From: an uncultured Clostridium sp.
Lineage (GTDB): Bacteria; Bacillota; Clostridia; Clostridiales; Clostridiaceae
Direction: 5' to 3'
Assembly: GCF_934754915.1 (NCBI RefSeq)
Contig: NZ_CAKVKB010000028.1
Span: 1-35,927 of the forward strand
Length of the DNA stretch: 35,927 nt
Positions within the stretch are counted from its first letter, which is position 1; each line of letters starts with the position of its first letter. Position numbers and translations under genes: made by a program. The notes below the pieces were generated by a model. That model did no database searches, was not told the DNA's origin, and saw only the letters and a program-made list of their open reading frames with translations. Positions 8,408 through 14,783 of the stretch are shown piece by piece.

Positions 8408-9964
8408 TTAATCAGCACCTCCTCCGCCACAACTAGAACAGCTAGAGCAGCTGGAACAGCTAGAGCAGTCTGTTCCACTAGAAGAACTGTTATCAACATA
8501 TGAATGAGAGTGATAATCCATATAATAAAAGGGATCGTTGTAATAATAATAATAGTAATTATTTTGAAGATCATCAAAATAATTACTTTCTCCTTTTGAT
8601 GTTACTAATATTTTGCTTGCCATATAGTATAAGTTGTCTAATTCTATAAAATTCTGCTTGTTATATTTATCTAATATTTCTCCCATATCATTTGTGTAAC
8701 CTTGGGCATAGCGATTAAAATAAATTTTAAGAATTTTGATTTTATTTTTATTTTCTTTTCTAAATTGTTTAATTTCTTTTTTATTGTATGCTGACGTGAT
8801 TTTCTTTAATGATTTTTTATCTTTCAATATTTTTAATAGATCATCCATAGAAATTAGGCTTATCCCATTAGAATCCTGTTTTGAATATTTATTTAATAAT
8901 TGAATAAGTGATATTTCGAATTTCTTTAAACCATATTCTAAATTGTAGTTTATATATATGTTTGTGTCTTTTATTGATAAAAAATCTTTTCTTAATAAAT
9001 CAAGAAATATGAGCTTGAATTCATTCATTTCTATTTTACGTATTCCACACATTCTTGAAAATTCAAAAGGTGTGATATTATGAATTTTTAACTCATTTAT
9101 TATCTGGTAAATGAATTTTTCATCTTTAGCTAACTTATTACTTTTTAAGCAAAGTATTATCTTAAATATTATTATAGAAAAAATGAAGACAAACACACAT
9201 AAAGTAGATAAAGCAAAAACAGCAGAAAAGTTTTTATCATAGTTTCCGTTTTCATCAGCAACTGCATCCAGCGTATTTTGATCTATAAAGTTAATATTTT
9301 GTGAAAAAATATTTTTATCCATAGCAATATTAATTTTGATTAGATTAGAACTGTTCTTTTCATTTAATTCAATATTGTCAGGATTTATTTTATAATTCAT
9401 ACCAGAATCATTTCTGATTTCCATATTGCATGAATCAGGTGCATAGATGTTTATCTTTAAGTTATTTATTGATTTCTCAAAATTTGTTCCAATAAATCTA
9501 TAGCAGAAAAATGCATATCCTTTTTCATTGTACTTAACAATATTAGTCAATGTATAACTGGTTTCTAAATTAAGTGTGGTATTTTTAGCTTTAAAATACC
9601 ATGCATACTCCAAGTTATTTTCCATATCTGAAATGCTGTAAGTACCTTCAGGTCTATTATCTAAATCGTCAGTTAGGGTACAATCAAGACCATTGATTTT
9701 AAAATTGTCAAATTCAATATTGTCATATTTTTCTAATTCATTAGGATTTTTAAGCCTGTTTACATAAAAACGTGTAAAATCACCTTTTTTAAAGTTAAGT
9801 TTCCATTTTTCAGTTATATGTGCATTTCCATCTTTATCTAAATATACATTAAATTCAGCTTTTTCTATATCGTACTCTTTTTGAGCTGCATATACTGGTG
9901 AATTGTGAAATCCTAATATAAGGAATCCTAAAAACAGTATTAATAAATTAAAGAATCGCTTCAT
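8408..9964 (-). CDS. DUF2207-type membrane protein with Cys-Ser-Ser repeat tail
   Basis: The 518-aa product has a signal peptide (residues 1 to about 27). An extracytoplasmic domain of about 215 residues follows, with the DUF2207-like pattern FNVYLDKDGNAHITEKW. One membrane helix lies at about 246-273, then a cytoplasmic region of about 225 residues. The C-terminus is unusual: a six-tyrosine run, a Tyr/His/Ser-rich segment, five cysteines each separated by two serines, then GGGGAD. Many DUF2207 proteins end in glycine-rich low complexity, and here cysteine is built in. Predicted topology puts the tail in the cytoplasm, accessible to the radical SAM enzyme encoded 3 nt downstream. The frame opens further upstream, but AAGGAGG precedes the ATG at 9964. 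Function unknown. Confidence 0.85.
   Translation of the reverse strand: MKRFFNLLILFLGFLILGFHNSPVYAAQKEYDIEKAEFNVYLDKDGNAHITEKWKLNFKKGDFTRFYVNRLKNPNELEKYDNIEFDNFKINGLDCTLTDDLDNRPEGTYSISDMENNLEYAWYFKAKNTTLNLETSYTLTNIVKYNEKGYAFFCYRFIGTNFEKSINNLKINIYAPDSCNMEIRNDSGMNYKINPDNIELNEKNSSNLIKINIAMDKNIFSQNINFIDQNTLDAVADENGNYDKNFSAVFALSTLCVFVFIFSIIIFKIILCLKSNKLAKDEKFIYQIINELKIHNITPFEFSRMCGIRKIEMNEFKLIFLDLLRKDFLSIKDTNIYINYNLEYGLKKFEISLIQLLNKYSKQDSNGISLISMDDLLKILKDKKSLKKITSAYNKKEIKQFRKENKNKIKILKIYFNRYAQGYTNDMGEILDKYNKQNFIELDNLYYMASKILVTSKGESNYFDDLQNNYYYYYYNDPFYYMDYHSHSYVDNSSSSGTDCSSCSSCSSCSSCGGGGAD
8416..8423 (-). promoter_or_regulatory. RBS of the radical SAM gene inside the upstream glycine codons
   Basis: The minus-strand sequence AGGAGGTG is formed by the last Gly-Gly-Gly codons of the DUF2207-type gene. 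It lies 11 nt before the radical SAM ATG at 8404. The coding tail therefore doubles as ribosome binding site, implying tight coupling of the two products. Confidence 0.65.
8429..8467 (-). repeat. Coding 9-nt tandem repeat (Cys-Ser-Ser units)
   Basis: Four units of the pattern TGY-TCN-AGY plus a final TGT encode the five-cysteine tail. Synonymous differences between units (TGC/TGT, TCT/TCC, AGC/AGT) suggest selection for the protein pattern rather than a recent DNA expansion. Confidence 0.8.
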
Positions 9965-10230
9965 GATTTTCCTCCTTAAAATAAATAACATAATTTACAA
10001 TTTTATTTATTACATTGTATCATATACTTGTGTATAATGGATAATATGTAAATAATAATTGTTGTTAATGATTGAGGATCTTTGATATTAGCATAAATAC
10101 AAAGTCCAACTCAACATATAGTATATCTTAAATGGATATAGGTACTATATCTTGAATTAAATCATATAAAATTATAATTATGAAATATCTACAATTAAGA
10201 TGAAAAATGAAAAAAGCAATTTGAATATAA

Positions 10231-10620
10231 TTATTTTATAATCTTATATGAGTTATTCTCAAGAATGCTTACAGCTTGTTTTAAATCATTTTCCTTTATC
10301 ATAATATAATCAGTATCATATGTTGAAACTGCAAATATGCTTATATTGTTTTCAGCCATGAGAGTGCTTATTTTTGATAGTATTCCAATAAGAGAAAAAT
10401 CTAATGGACCTAGAATTTTTAATATTTTCCAGTCAAGCTCACATTTTGTATCTTTAGGTATATTGTCTTTGAGACATACAATAGATAATTCATCATCTGT
10501 TTTTGTTATAGAAGAGAATTCACCATCAAAGGCCCATGAAGGAATTGATTCATCTTTGTTTAATCTACACACTCCGTAAATATCTTTTAATAATTTTAAA
10601 GTTAAGTTTTGTTTTGTCAA
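10231..10620 (-). CDS. ACT-domain protein (CASTOR/COG3603-like) under a guanidine-I riboswitch
   Basis: This small cytoplasmic protein has two ACT-like halves. The C-terminal half has the pattern LDFSLIGILSKISTLMAENN followed by ISIFAVSTYDTDYIMIKE, as in ACT_7/CASTOR-type amino-acid-binding domains. It has no catalytic domain, so it is probably a ligand sensor or regulatory subunit. The frame can begin at an ATG at 10629, but the AAAGG there abuts that codon. A TTG at 10620 sits 9 nt after AAAGG, giving 129 aa, so I prefer it. A guanidine-I riboswitch with overlapping terminator precedes the gene, suggesting it is made only when guanidine is present. No guanidine carboxylase or exporter is adjacent. 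The ligand of the protein is unknown. Confidence 0.85.
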   Translation of the reverse strand: MTKQNLTLKLLKDIYGVCRLNKDESIPSWAFDGEFSSITKTDDELSIVCLKDNIPKDTKCELDWKILKILGPLDFSLIGILSKISTLMAENNISIFAVSTYDTDYIMIKENDLKQAVSILENNSYKIIK

Positions 10621-10644
10621 TTTAATCATCCTTTCTTAATTCAA

Positions 10645-10683
10645 ATATAAATAAACCTGGGAGATATAAAAATATCTCCCAGG
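10645..10683 (-). terminator. Riboswitch expression-platform terminator
   Basis: A perfect 12-bp hairpin, CCTGGGAGATAT / ATATCTCCCAGG, with a 4-nt loop is followed on the minus strand by TTTATTTAT. Its 5' arm is the 3' end of the riboswitch aptamer. Ligand-stabilised aptamer and terminator are therefore mutually exclusive, the arrangement of a transcriptional ON switch. Confidence 0.85.
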
Positions 10684-10767
10684 CTTTTATCCTTCCGTGT
10701 ACACAAAATATGTGTGCTTTCTCTTGGACCAGACCTAAATTATTAGCGGAACCCTAGAAAACTTAAT
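10670..10767 (-). ncRNA. Guanidine-I (ykkC subtype 1) riboswitch
   Basis: Read on the minus strand, the leader shows all the conserved blocks of the ykkC guanidine-I class in order. CTAGGGTTCCG (10757-10747) comes first, then GTCTGGTCC-AAGAGA, then ACACGGAAGGATAAAAGCC and TGGGAGA. The block GTCTGGTCC plus ACACGGA separates it from the PRPP, ppGpp and ADP variants, which carry different sequences there. Compared with the Bacillus subtilis ykkC leader as I remember it, the P3 helix GGG/CCC is AGG/CCT here. That covariation supports a real fold. The 3' end of the aptamer is shared with the terminator at 10645-10683. Guanidine binding should allow read-through into the ACT-domain gene. Confidence 0.9.
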
Positions 10768-10773
10768 GTAGAG

Positions 10774-10802
10774 ATTCTATCATAGTAAGGAAAATAAATC
10801 AA
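10774..10802 (-). promoter_or_regulatory. Promoter of the guanidine-I riboswitch transcript
   Basis: On the minus strand TTGATT (10802-10797) and TAGAAT (10779-10774) are 17 nt apart. Transcription would begin near 10767, just before the first conserved riboswitch block, which fits well. Confidence 0.65.
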
Positions 10803-10944
10803 TGTTTAATATTTTTTGGAATACATTCATATGTATCAAATATAAAGGATATTATGTTTAAAACAATACAAAATATTTTGCTGATTTATAGAAAAATGCA
10901 GCATTATGATATAAAATAATTGTAATATGAAAGGAGATATGTAC

Positions 10945-11139
10945 ATGACCAGAAAGATTTGCCCCAAATGTAATTCGAATAATATTATTCCAATAATTTA
11001 TGGATATCCAACAAAAGAAATGTTTGATGAAAGTGATAGGGAAGAATGTATCTTAGGAGGATGCTGCATTGAATTCAATGAAGAAGCAAAAGATTCTCTT
11101 GAGAGATTTCACTGCAAAGATTGTGGTTTTGAATGGTGA
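10945..11139 (+). CDS. Small Cys-rich protein, putative zinc ribbon
   Basis: The 64-aa product has CPKC near the N-terminus and CKDC near the C-terminus, the four-cysteine arrangement of a zinc ribbon. Between them is an acidic segment with one more Cys and a GGCC stretch. The frame extends upstream to 10927, but AAGGAG (10931-10936) lies 8 nt before the ATG at 10945, so I chose that start. It is a single gene convergent with the peptide deformylase gene. Zinc binding is inferred from the cysteine spacing. No partner or role can be stated. Confidence 0.7.
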   Translation: MTRKICPKCNSNNIIPIIYGYPTKEMFDESDREECILGGCCIEFNEEAKDSLERFHCKDCGFEW

Positions 11140-11161
11140 AATTGAAATATCAAAAGTATAT

Positions 11162-11572
11162 TTATATTATTATTCCATTGCAGTGATCAATTTCATGCTG
11201 AATAATTTGAGCAACTAGTCCTGTAAATTTGTCTTTATGCTTTTTAAAATTTCTGTCTAGGTATTCTACTTCTATTATTTCATATCGAGTTGTTTTTCTG
11301 AAACCTGTTAAAGAAAGACAGCTTTCTTCAGTTTCATAACTTTTCATTTTTTTTATTATTACAGGATTAATCATAGGAATTATAAGATTTCCTGCAGCAC
11401 ATACTATAATACGTTTTTTTATTCCTATCATATTGGCAGCCATGCCTACACAGTTATCTATGTTTGCTTTTAAAGTGTCAATTAAATCAGTTATAACTTG
11501 AAAATCATCTTTAGTTGCAGGTTCAGATTTCTGTCCTAAAAATAATACATCTTTAACAATCGGCTTTATCAT
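11162..11572 (-). CDS. def: Peptide deformylase-like protein with altered motif I
   Basis: Peptide deformylase removes the formyl group from the N-terminal Met of new proteins. The 136-aa product keeps motif III QHEIDH and a motif II-like ESCLS, so the metal ligands Cys, His, His and the catalytic Glu are present. Motif I, normally GxGxAAxQ, reads CVGMAANM here. Both the first Gly and the Gln that helps stabilise the transition state are replaced. It is also shorter than the usual 150-170 aa. The frame can begin with TTG at 11584, but that codon abuts the AAAGG. The ATG at 11572 is preferred and gives MIKPIVKD, a usual deformylase beginning. It may be a secondary deformylase. Activity is uncertain. 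Confidence 0.82.
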   Translation of the reverse strand: MIKPIVKDVLFLGQKSEPATKDDFQVITDLIDTLKANIDNCVGMAANMIGIKKRIIVCAAGNLIIPMINPVIIKKMKSYETEESCLSLTGFRKTTRYEIIEVEYLDRNFKKHKDKFTGLVAQIIQHEIDHCNGIII

Positions 11573-11771
11573 TTTTAACTTCAACCTTTCTAAATTTTAT
11601 TTTTGTTATTTATATATACAATTATTATATATGTTGCAATTGACAATTTGCAATGAAGAATAAAATTTCTGTAAGATTTCTTTAATGTATAGAATAAATT
11701 TTAGATGTAAATTTAATATTGGAACATATATGTAAAATATTATTGTTAATTTGGAAGATTAGATAAGTTTT

Positions 11772-11828
11772 TAATAAAATACCTACTAAATAGATTTTTG
11801 TAGCTTTATGTGTCTATCTAGAAGGTAT
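11772..11828 (-). terminator. Terminator after the ABC-F gene
   Basis: On the minus strand the arms ATACCTTCTAGATAGA and TCTATTTAGTAGGTAT pair with one mismatch and one wobble around an 18-nt loop. TTTTATT follows. It lies about 45 nt after the stop at 11871. Confidence 0.75.
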
Positions 11829-11870
11829 AATATTATTAAAATAATGGTTGCTTAAATTTATGTAAAATGA

Positions 11871-13427
11871 TTATACTATTTTTGTTGTCCAATCTTCGCA
11901 ATTCCAAATCTCAGTTACAACATCTCTATAAAAATCAGGTTCATGGGATACTAAAAGTATAGTTCCTTTATATTCTTTTAAAGCACGTTTTAATTCATCT
12001 TTAGCATCTACATCAAGGTGGTTGGTAGGTTCATCTAGAATAAGTATATTAGTTTCGTTGTTTAATATTTTGCATAATCTTACTTTTGCAGCTTCTCCTC
12101 CAGATAAGACTCTTATTTGAGATTCAAGCTGCTTTGTAGTCAATCCACATTTAGCAAGAGCAGCTCTAACCTGATACTGAGTGTATCCAGGAAACTCATT
12201 CCATACTTCTTCAATACATGTATTTGAATTGTCAGTTCTATCTTCCTGTTCAAAATATCCTATGTGTTGGTAATCTCCAAGATGCACTTCACCACTTAAA
12301 GGTTTTACTATTCCAAGGAGACTCTTTAATAGAGTTGACTTACCAAGACCATTTGCACCAACAAGGGCAACTTTTTGTCCTCTTTCCATAGATATATTAA
12401 GTGGTTTTGTAAGCGGAGAATTATAGCCTATAACTAAATCTTTAGTTTCAAAAATTACCTTTCCAGAAGTTCTTGCTGGTTTGAAATTAAATTCAGGTTT
12501 TGGTTTTTCCTGCATTAATTCGATTTTTTCCATTTTATCTAATTTTTTTTGTCTTGATTTTGCCATATTGGCAGTTGCTACATTAGCTTTATTTCTTGCT
12601 ACGAAATCTTCAAGTCTTGCAATCTCTTTCTGTTGTTTTTCATAAGCAGCTTCAAGTTTCTTTTTATTTTCAGCATAAATTCTTTGAAATTCATTATAAT
12701 CGCCCACATATCTTGTAAGTTTTCTTTCTTCAACATGATAAATTAAATTTACTACTGAATTTAAGAATGGAATATCATGTGAAATAAGGATAAATGCATT
12801 TTCGTATGACTGAAGATATCTTTTAAGCCATTCAATATGTTCTTCGTCCAGATAGTTAGTAGGTTCGTCAAGGAGCAGGATATCCGGATTTTCAAGCAGA
12901 AGCTTTCCAAGAAGAATTTTTGTTCTTTGCCCACCAGATAAATCATCAACATCTCTGTCTAATCCTAAATCCAAAAGTCCAAGTCCTTTTGCAACCTCTT
13001 CAACTTTTGGATCTATTACATAAAAACCGTTATTATCAAGTAGATCTTGAATAACAGCTGTTCTGTCAAGCATCTTGTTTAACTCATCTTCAGTACAGTC
13101 ACCCATTTTTTCATATAATGAATTCATTTCAGCTTCAAGGTCAAAAAGATATTTAAATGCACCTCTTAAAGCTTCTCTTATGCTTTGTCCTTTAGTAAGT
13201 ACAGCATGCTGGTCCATGTATCCAACTCTTACATTGTTTGACCATTCAACTTTACCTTCATCTGGTTGAAGTTTTCCTGTTACTATATTCATAAAAGTAG
13301 ACTTACCTTCACCATTAGCACCGATAAGTCCAACATGTTCTCCTTTTAAAAGTCTAAAAGAAACATCTTCAAATATGGCTCTGTCTCCAAAACCATGATT
13401 CATATCTTTAACAAGTAATACGCTCAT
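11871..13427 (-). CDS. ABC-F family ATPase
   Basis: ABC-F proteins are soluble twin ATPases that bind the ribosomal E site. They relieve stalled translation or protect against ribosome-targeting antibiotics. The 518-aa product has two nucleotide-binding domains. The first has Walker A GANGEGKST (about 36-44), signature LSGGQRTKI and Walker B LLLDEPTNYLD. The second has GANGLGKST, LSGGEAAKV and LILDEPTNHLD. A linker of about 80 residues rich in Lys, Glu and Ala joins them. There are no membrane segments. The lack of a C-terminal coiled-coil extension makes it most like the YbiT/YkpA group, a housekeeping role more likely than antibiotic resistance. The start at 13427 has an AGGAGG RBS. Confidence 0.93.
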   Translation of the reverse strand: MSVLLVKDMNHGFGDRAIFEDVSFRLLKGEHVGLIGANGEGKSTFMNIVTGKLQPDEGKVEWSNNVRVGYMDQHAVLTKGQSIREALRGAFKYLFDLEAEMNSLYEKMGDCTEDELNKMLDRTAVIQDLLDNNGFYVIDPKVEEVAKGLGLLDLGLDRDVDDLSGGQRTKILLGKLLLENPDILLLDEPTNYLDEEHIEWLKRYLQSYENAFILISHDIPFLNSVVNLIYHVEERKLTRYVGDYNEFQRIYAENKKKLEAAYEKQQKEIARLEDFVARNKANVATANMAKSRQKKLDKMEKIELMQEKPKPEFNFKPARTSGKVIFETKDLVIGYNSPLTKPLNISMERGQKVALVGANGLGKSTLLKSLLGIVKPLSGEVHLGDYQHIGYFEQEDRTDNSNTCIEEVWNEFPGYTQYQVRAALAKCGLTTKQLESQIRVLSGGEAAKVRLCKILNNETNILILDEPTNHLDVDAKDELKRALKEYKGTILLVSHEPDFYRDVVTEIWNCEDWTTKIV

Positions 13428-13646
13428 TAATTTCCTCCTGTAAAAATAATAGTACTCTAACTCAGTTATGTTACTAGTTTAAATGATAGAACCCTTTTGT
13501 GTCAAAATAAAATTCTAAAATAAAGTTCTTTTAATTTATGAAGACAGGAAAAAGTAGAATATCAAGTATAATATGTAATAGATTGAACAATAATAAACAT
13601 TAGAAAAAGTAATCAATTTACAAAAGAAATTTTAGGAGAAATATTT

Positions 13647-14606
13647 ATGAATTATATTATATTAATTATAGGATTTATACTGCTTATAAAAGGAGCAGAC
13701 ATTTTTGTGGATGGTGCTTCTTCATTGGCTAAAAAGATAGGAATACCACCAGTTATTGTAGGGCTTACAATAGTATCAATCGGGACGAGTGCTCCAGAAC
13801 TTGCAGTAAGCATTATTTCTGGACTTAATGGAAGCAATGATATTGCAATAGGGAATGTACTTGGGTCAAACATATTTAATACTTTAGTAGTTTTAGGTGT
13901 AACAACAATTATACTTCCAATAATAATACACAAAGAAAAAGTAAGAACAGATTTTTTAGTAAATACAGGGGTGACAATATTGCTATTTATATTGGCATTT
14001 GATAATTTATTTACAGAAAAATCAAATATAATTACAAGAATTGATGGAACAATACTTGTATTTATTTGCATAGCATATATGACTATGCTTGTTGTAAAAG
14101 CTAAAAGAGTTGGTATACCTGAACCAGCCAATACCGAGAAAAATATAAATGTTTTTACAAAGACACTTTTGATGATTGCTGGTGCAGCAGGAATAGTAAT
14201 AGGAGGTCAGCTGGTTGTTGATAGTGCTAGTAATATAGCTTCATCTCTTGGAATGAGTGAAAAACTTGTTGGACTTACAATAGTTGCAATGGGAACATCC
14301 CTTCCGGAACTTGTGACATCAGCAATGGCAGCTCACAAAGGAGAAAATGAGATTGCTCTTGGAAATGTACTTGGTTCAAATATATTTAATATTCTTTTAA
14401 TTTTGGGTGTTTCATCAATGATCAGTCCTATTAATGTCGAACAGAGTCTTTTAGTAGATTTTTTATTTTTGATAGGAGTGACATTGCTTATATATATATT
14501 AATTTTTGCAAATAGAAAAAAAGAAAAAAAATTAACTAAAATTGAAGGAATACTACTTACAGCATTATATGCAGCATATATGATATATATAATAACTAGA
14601 AATTAG
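13647..14606 (+). CDS. Calcium/sodium antiporter (CaCA family, YrbG-like)
   Basis: This 319-aa membrane exchanger is made of two homologous halves of about five helices each. The alpha repeats are visible as GTSAPELAVSIISGLNG (about residues 47-63) and GTSLPELVTSAMAAHKG in the second half. Each is followed by the matching segments GNVLGSNIFNTLVVLG and GNVLGSNIFNILLILG. The acidic residue of each repeat is the expected cation ligand. The family exchanges Ca2+ for Na+ or H+ across the plasma membrane. The start has TAGGAG about 9 nt upstream. The gene is divergent from the ABC-F gene and has its own terminator, so it is monocistronic. Confidence 0.93.
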   Translation: MNYIILIIGFILLIKGADIFVDGASSLAKKIGIPPVIVGLTIVSIGTSAPELAVSIISGLNGSNDIAIGNVLGSNIFNTLVVLGVTTIILPIIIHKEKVRTDFLVNTGVTILLFILAFDNLFTEKSNIITRIDGTILVFICIAYMTMLVVKAKRVGIPEPANTEKNINVFTKTLLMIAGAAGIVIGGQLVVDSASNIASSLGMSEKLVGLTIVAMGTSLPELVTSAMAAHKGENEIALGNVLGSNIFNILLILGVSSMISPINVEQSLLVDFLFLIGVTLLIYILIFANRKKEKKLTKIEGILLTALYAAYMIYIITRN

Positions 14607-14622
14607 CAAAAAGATAATAACA

Positions 14623-14668
14623 AAATGATTTAAATTTATTTTAAAATAAGTTTAAATCATTTTTTATT
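14623..14668 (+). terminator. Terminator after the Ca2+/Na+ exchanger
   Basis: A long A-T hairpin (AATGATTTAAA / TTTAAATCATT plus an inner extension) ends in a run of six T. It starts 17 nt after the stop codon. Confidence 0.8.
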
Positions 14669-14783
14669 TAGTTAGTATATTAATTAGGTTAATTAATATA
14701 GAAAAGTATGGTATCATTTAAATAAAAGAAAATATATGGTTTTTATGGGATAAGATAGATTAGATTAAGAGGTGTATAAATTT

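Noticed and set aside
8429..8467. Short tandem DNA repeat that might be a microsatellite or CRISPR-like array
   Set aside because: The 9-nt units are in frame, vary only synonymously and encode the Cys-Ser-Ser tail, with no spacers. It is coding.
11633..11660. TTGCAATTGACAATTTGCAA-like stretch, and the similar ATTGTCCATTGTACATTG run at 26793-26812, as possible dispersed repeats
   Set aside because: The two copies are too short and too different to call one repeat family from this window alone. A genome-wide search would be needed.
11871..13427. ABC-F protein as an antibiotic resistance gene
   Set aside because: It has no resistance-type context (no leader peptide attenuator or mobile element). 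Its length and motifs fit the housekeeping YbiT/YkpA-like group better.
13652..14131. A 159-codon frame on the minus strand inside the Ca2+/Na+ exchanger gene
   Set aside because: It is antisense to a well-supported exchanger with conserved alpha repeats, has no RBS and matches the complementary-frame pattern expected by chance.
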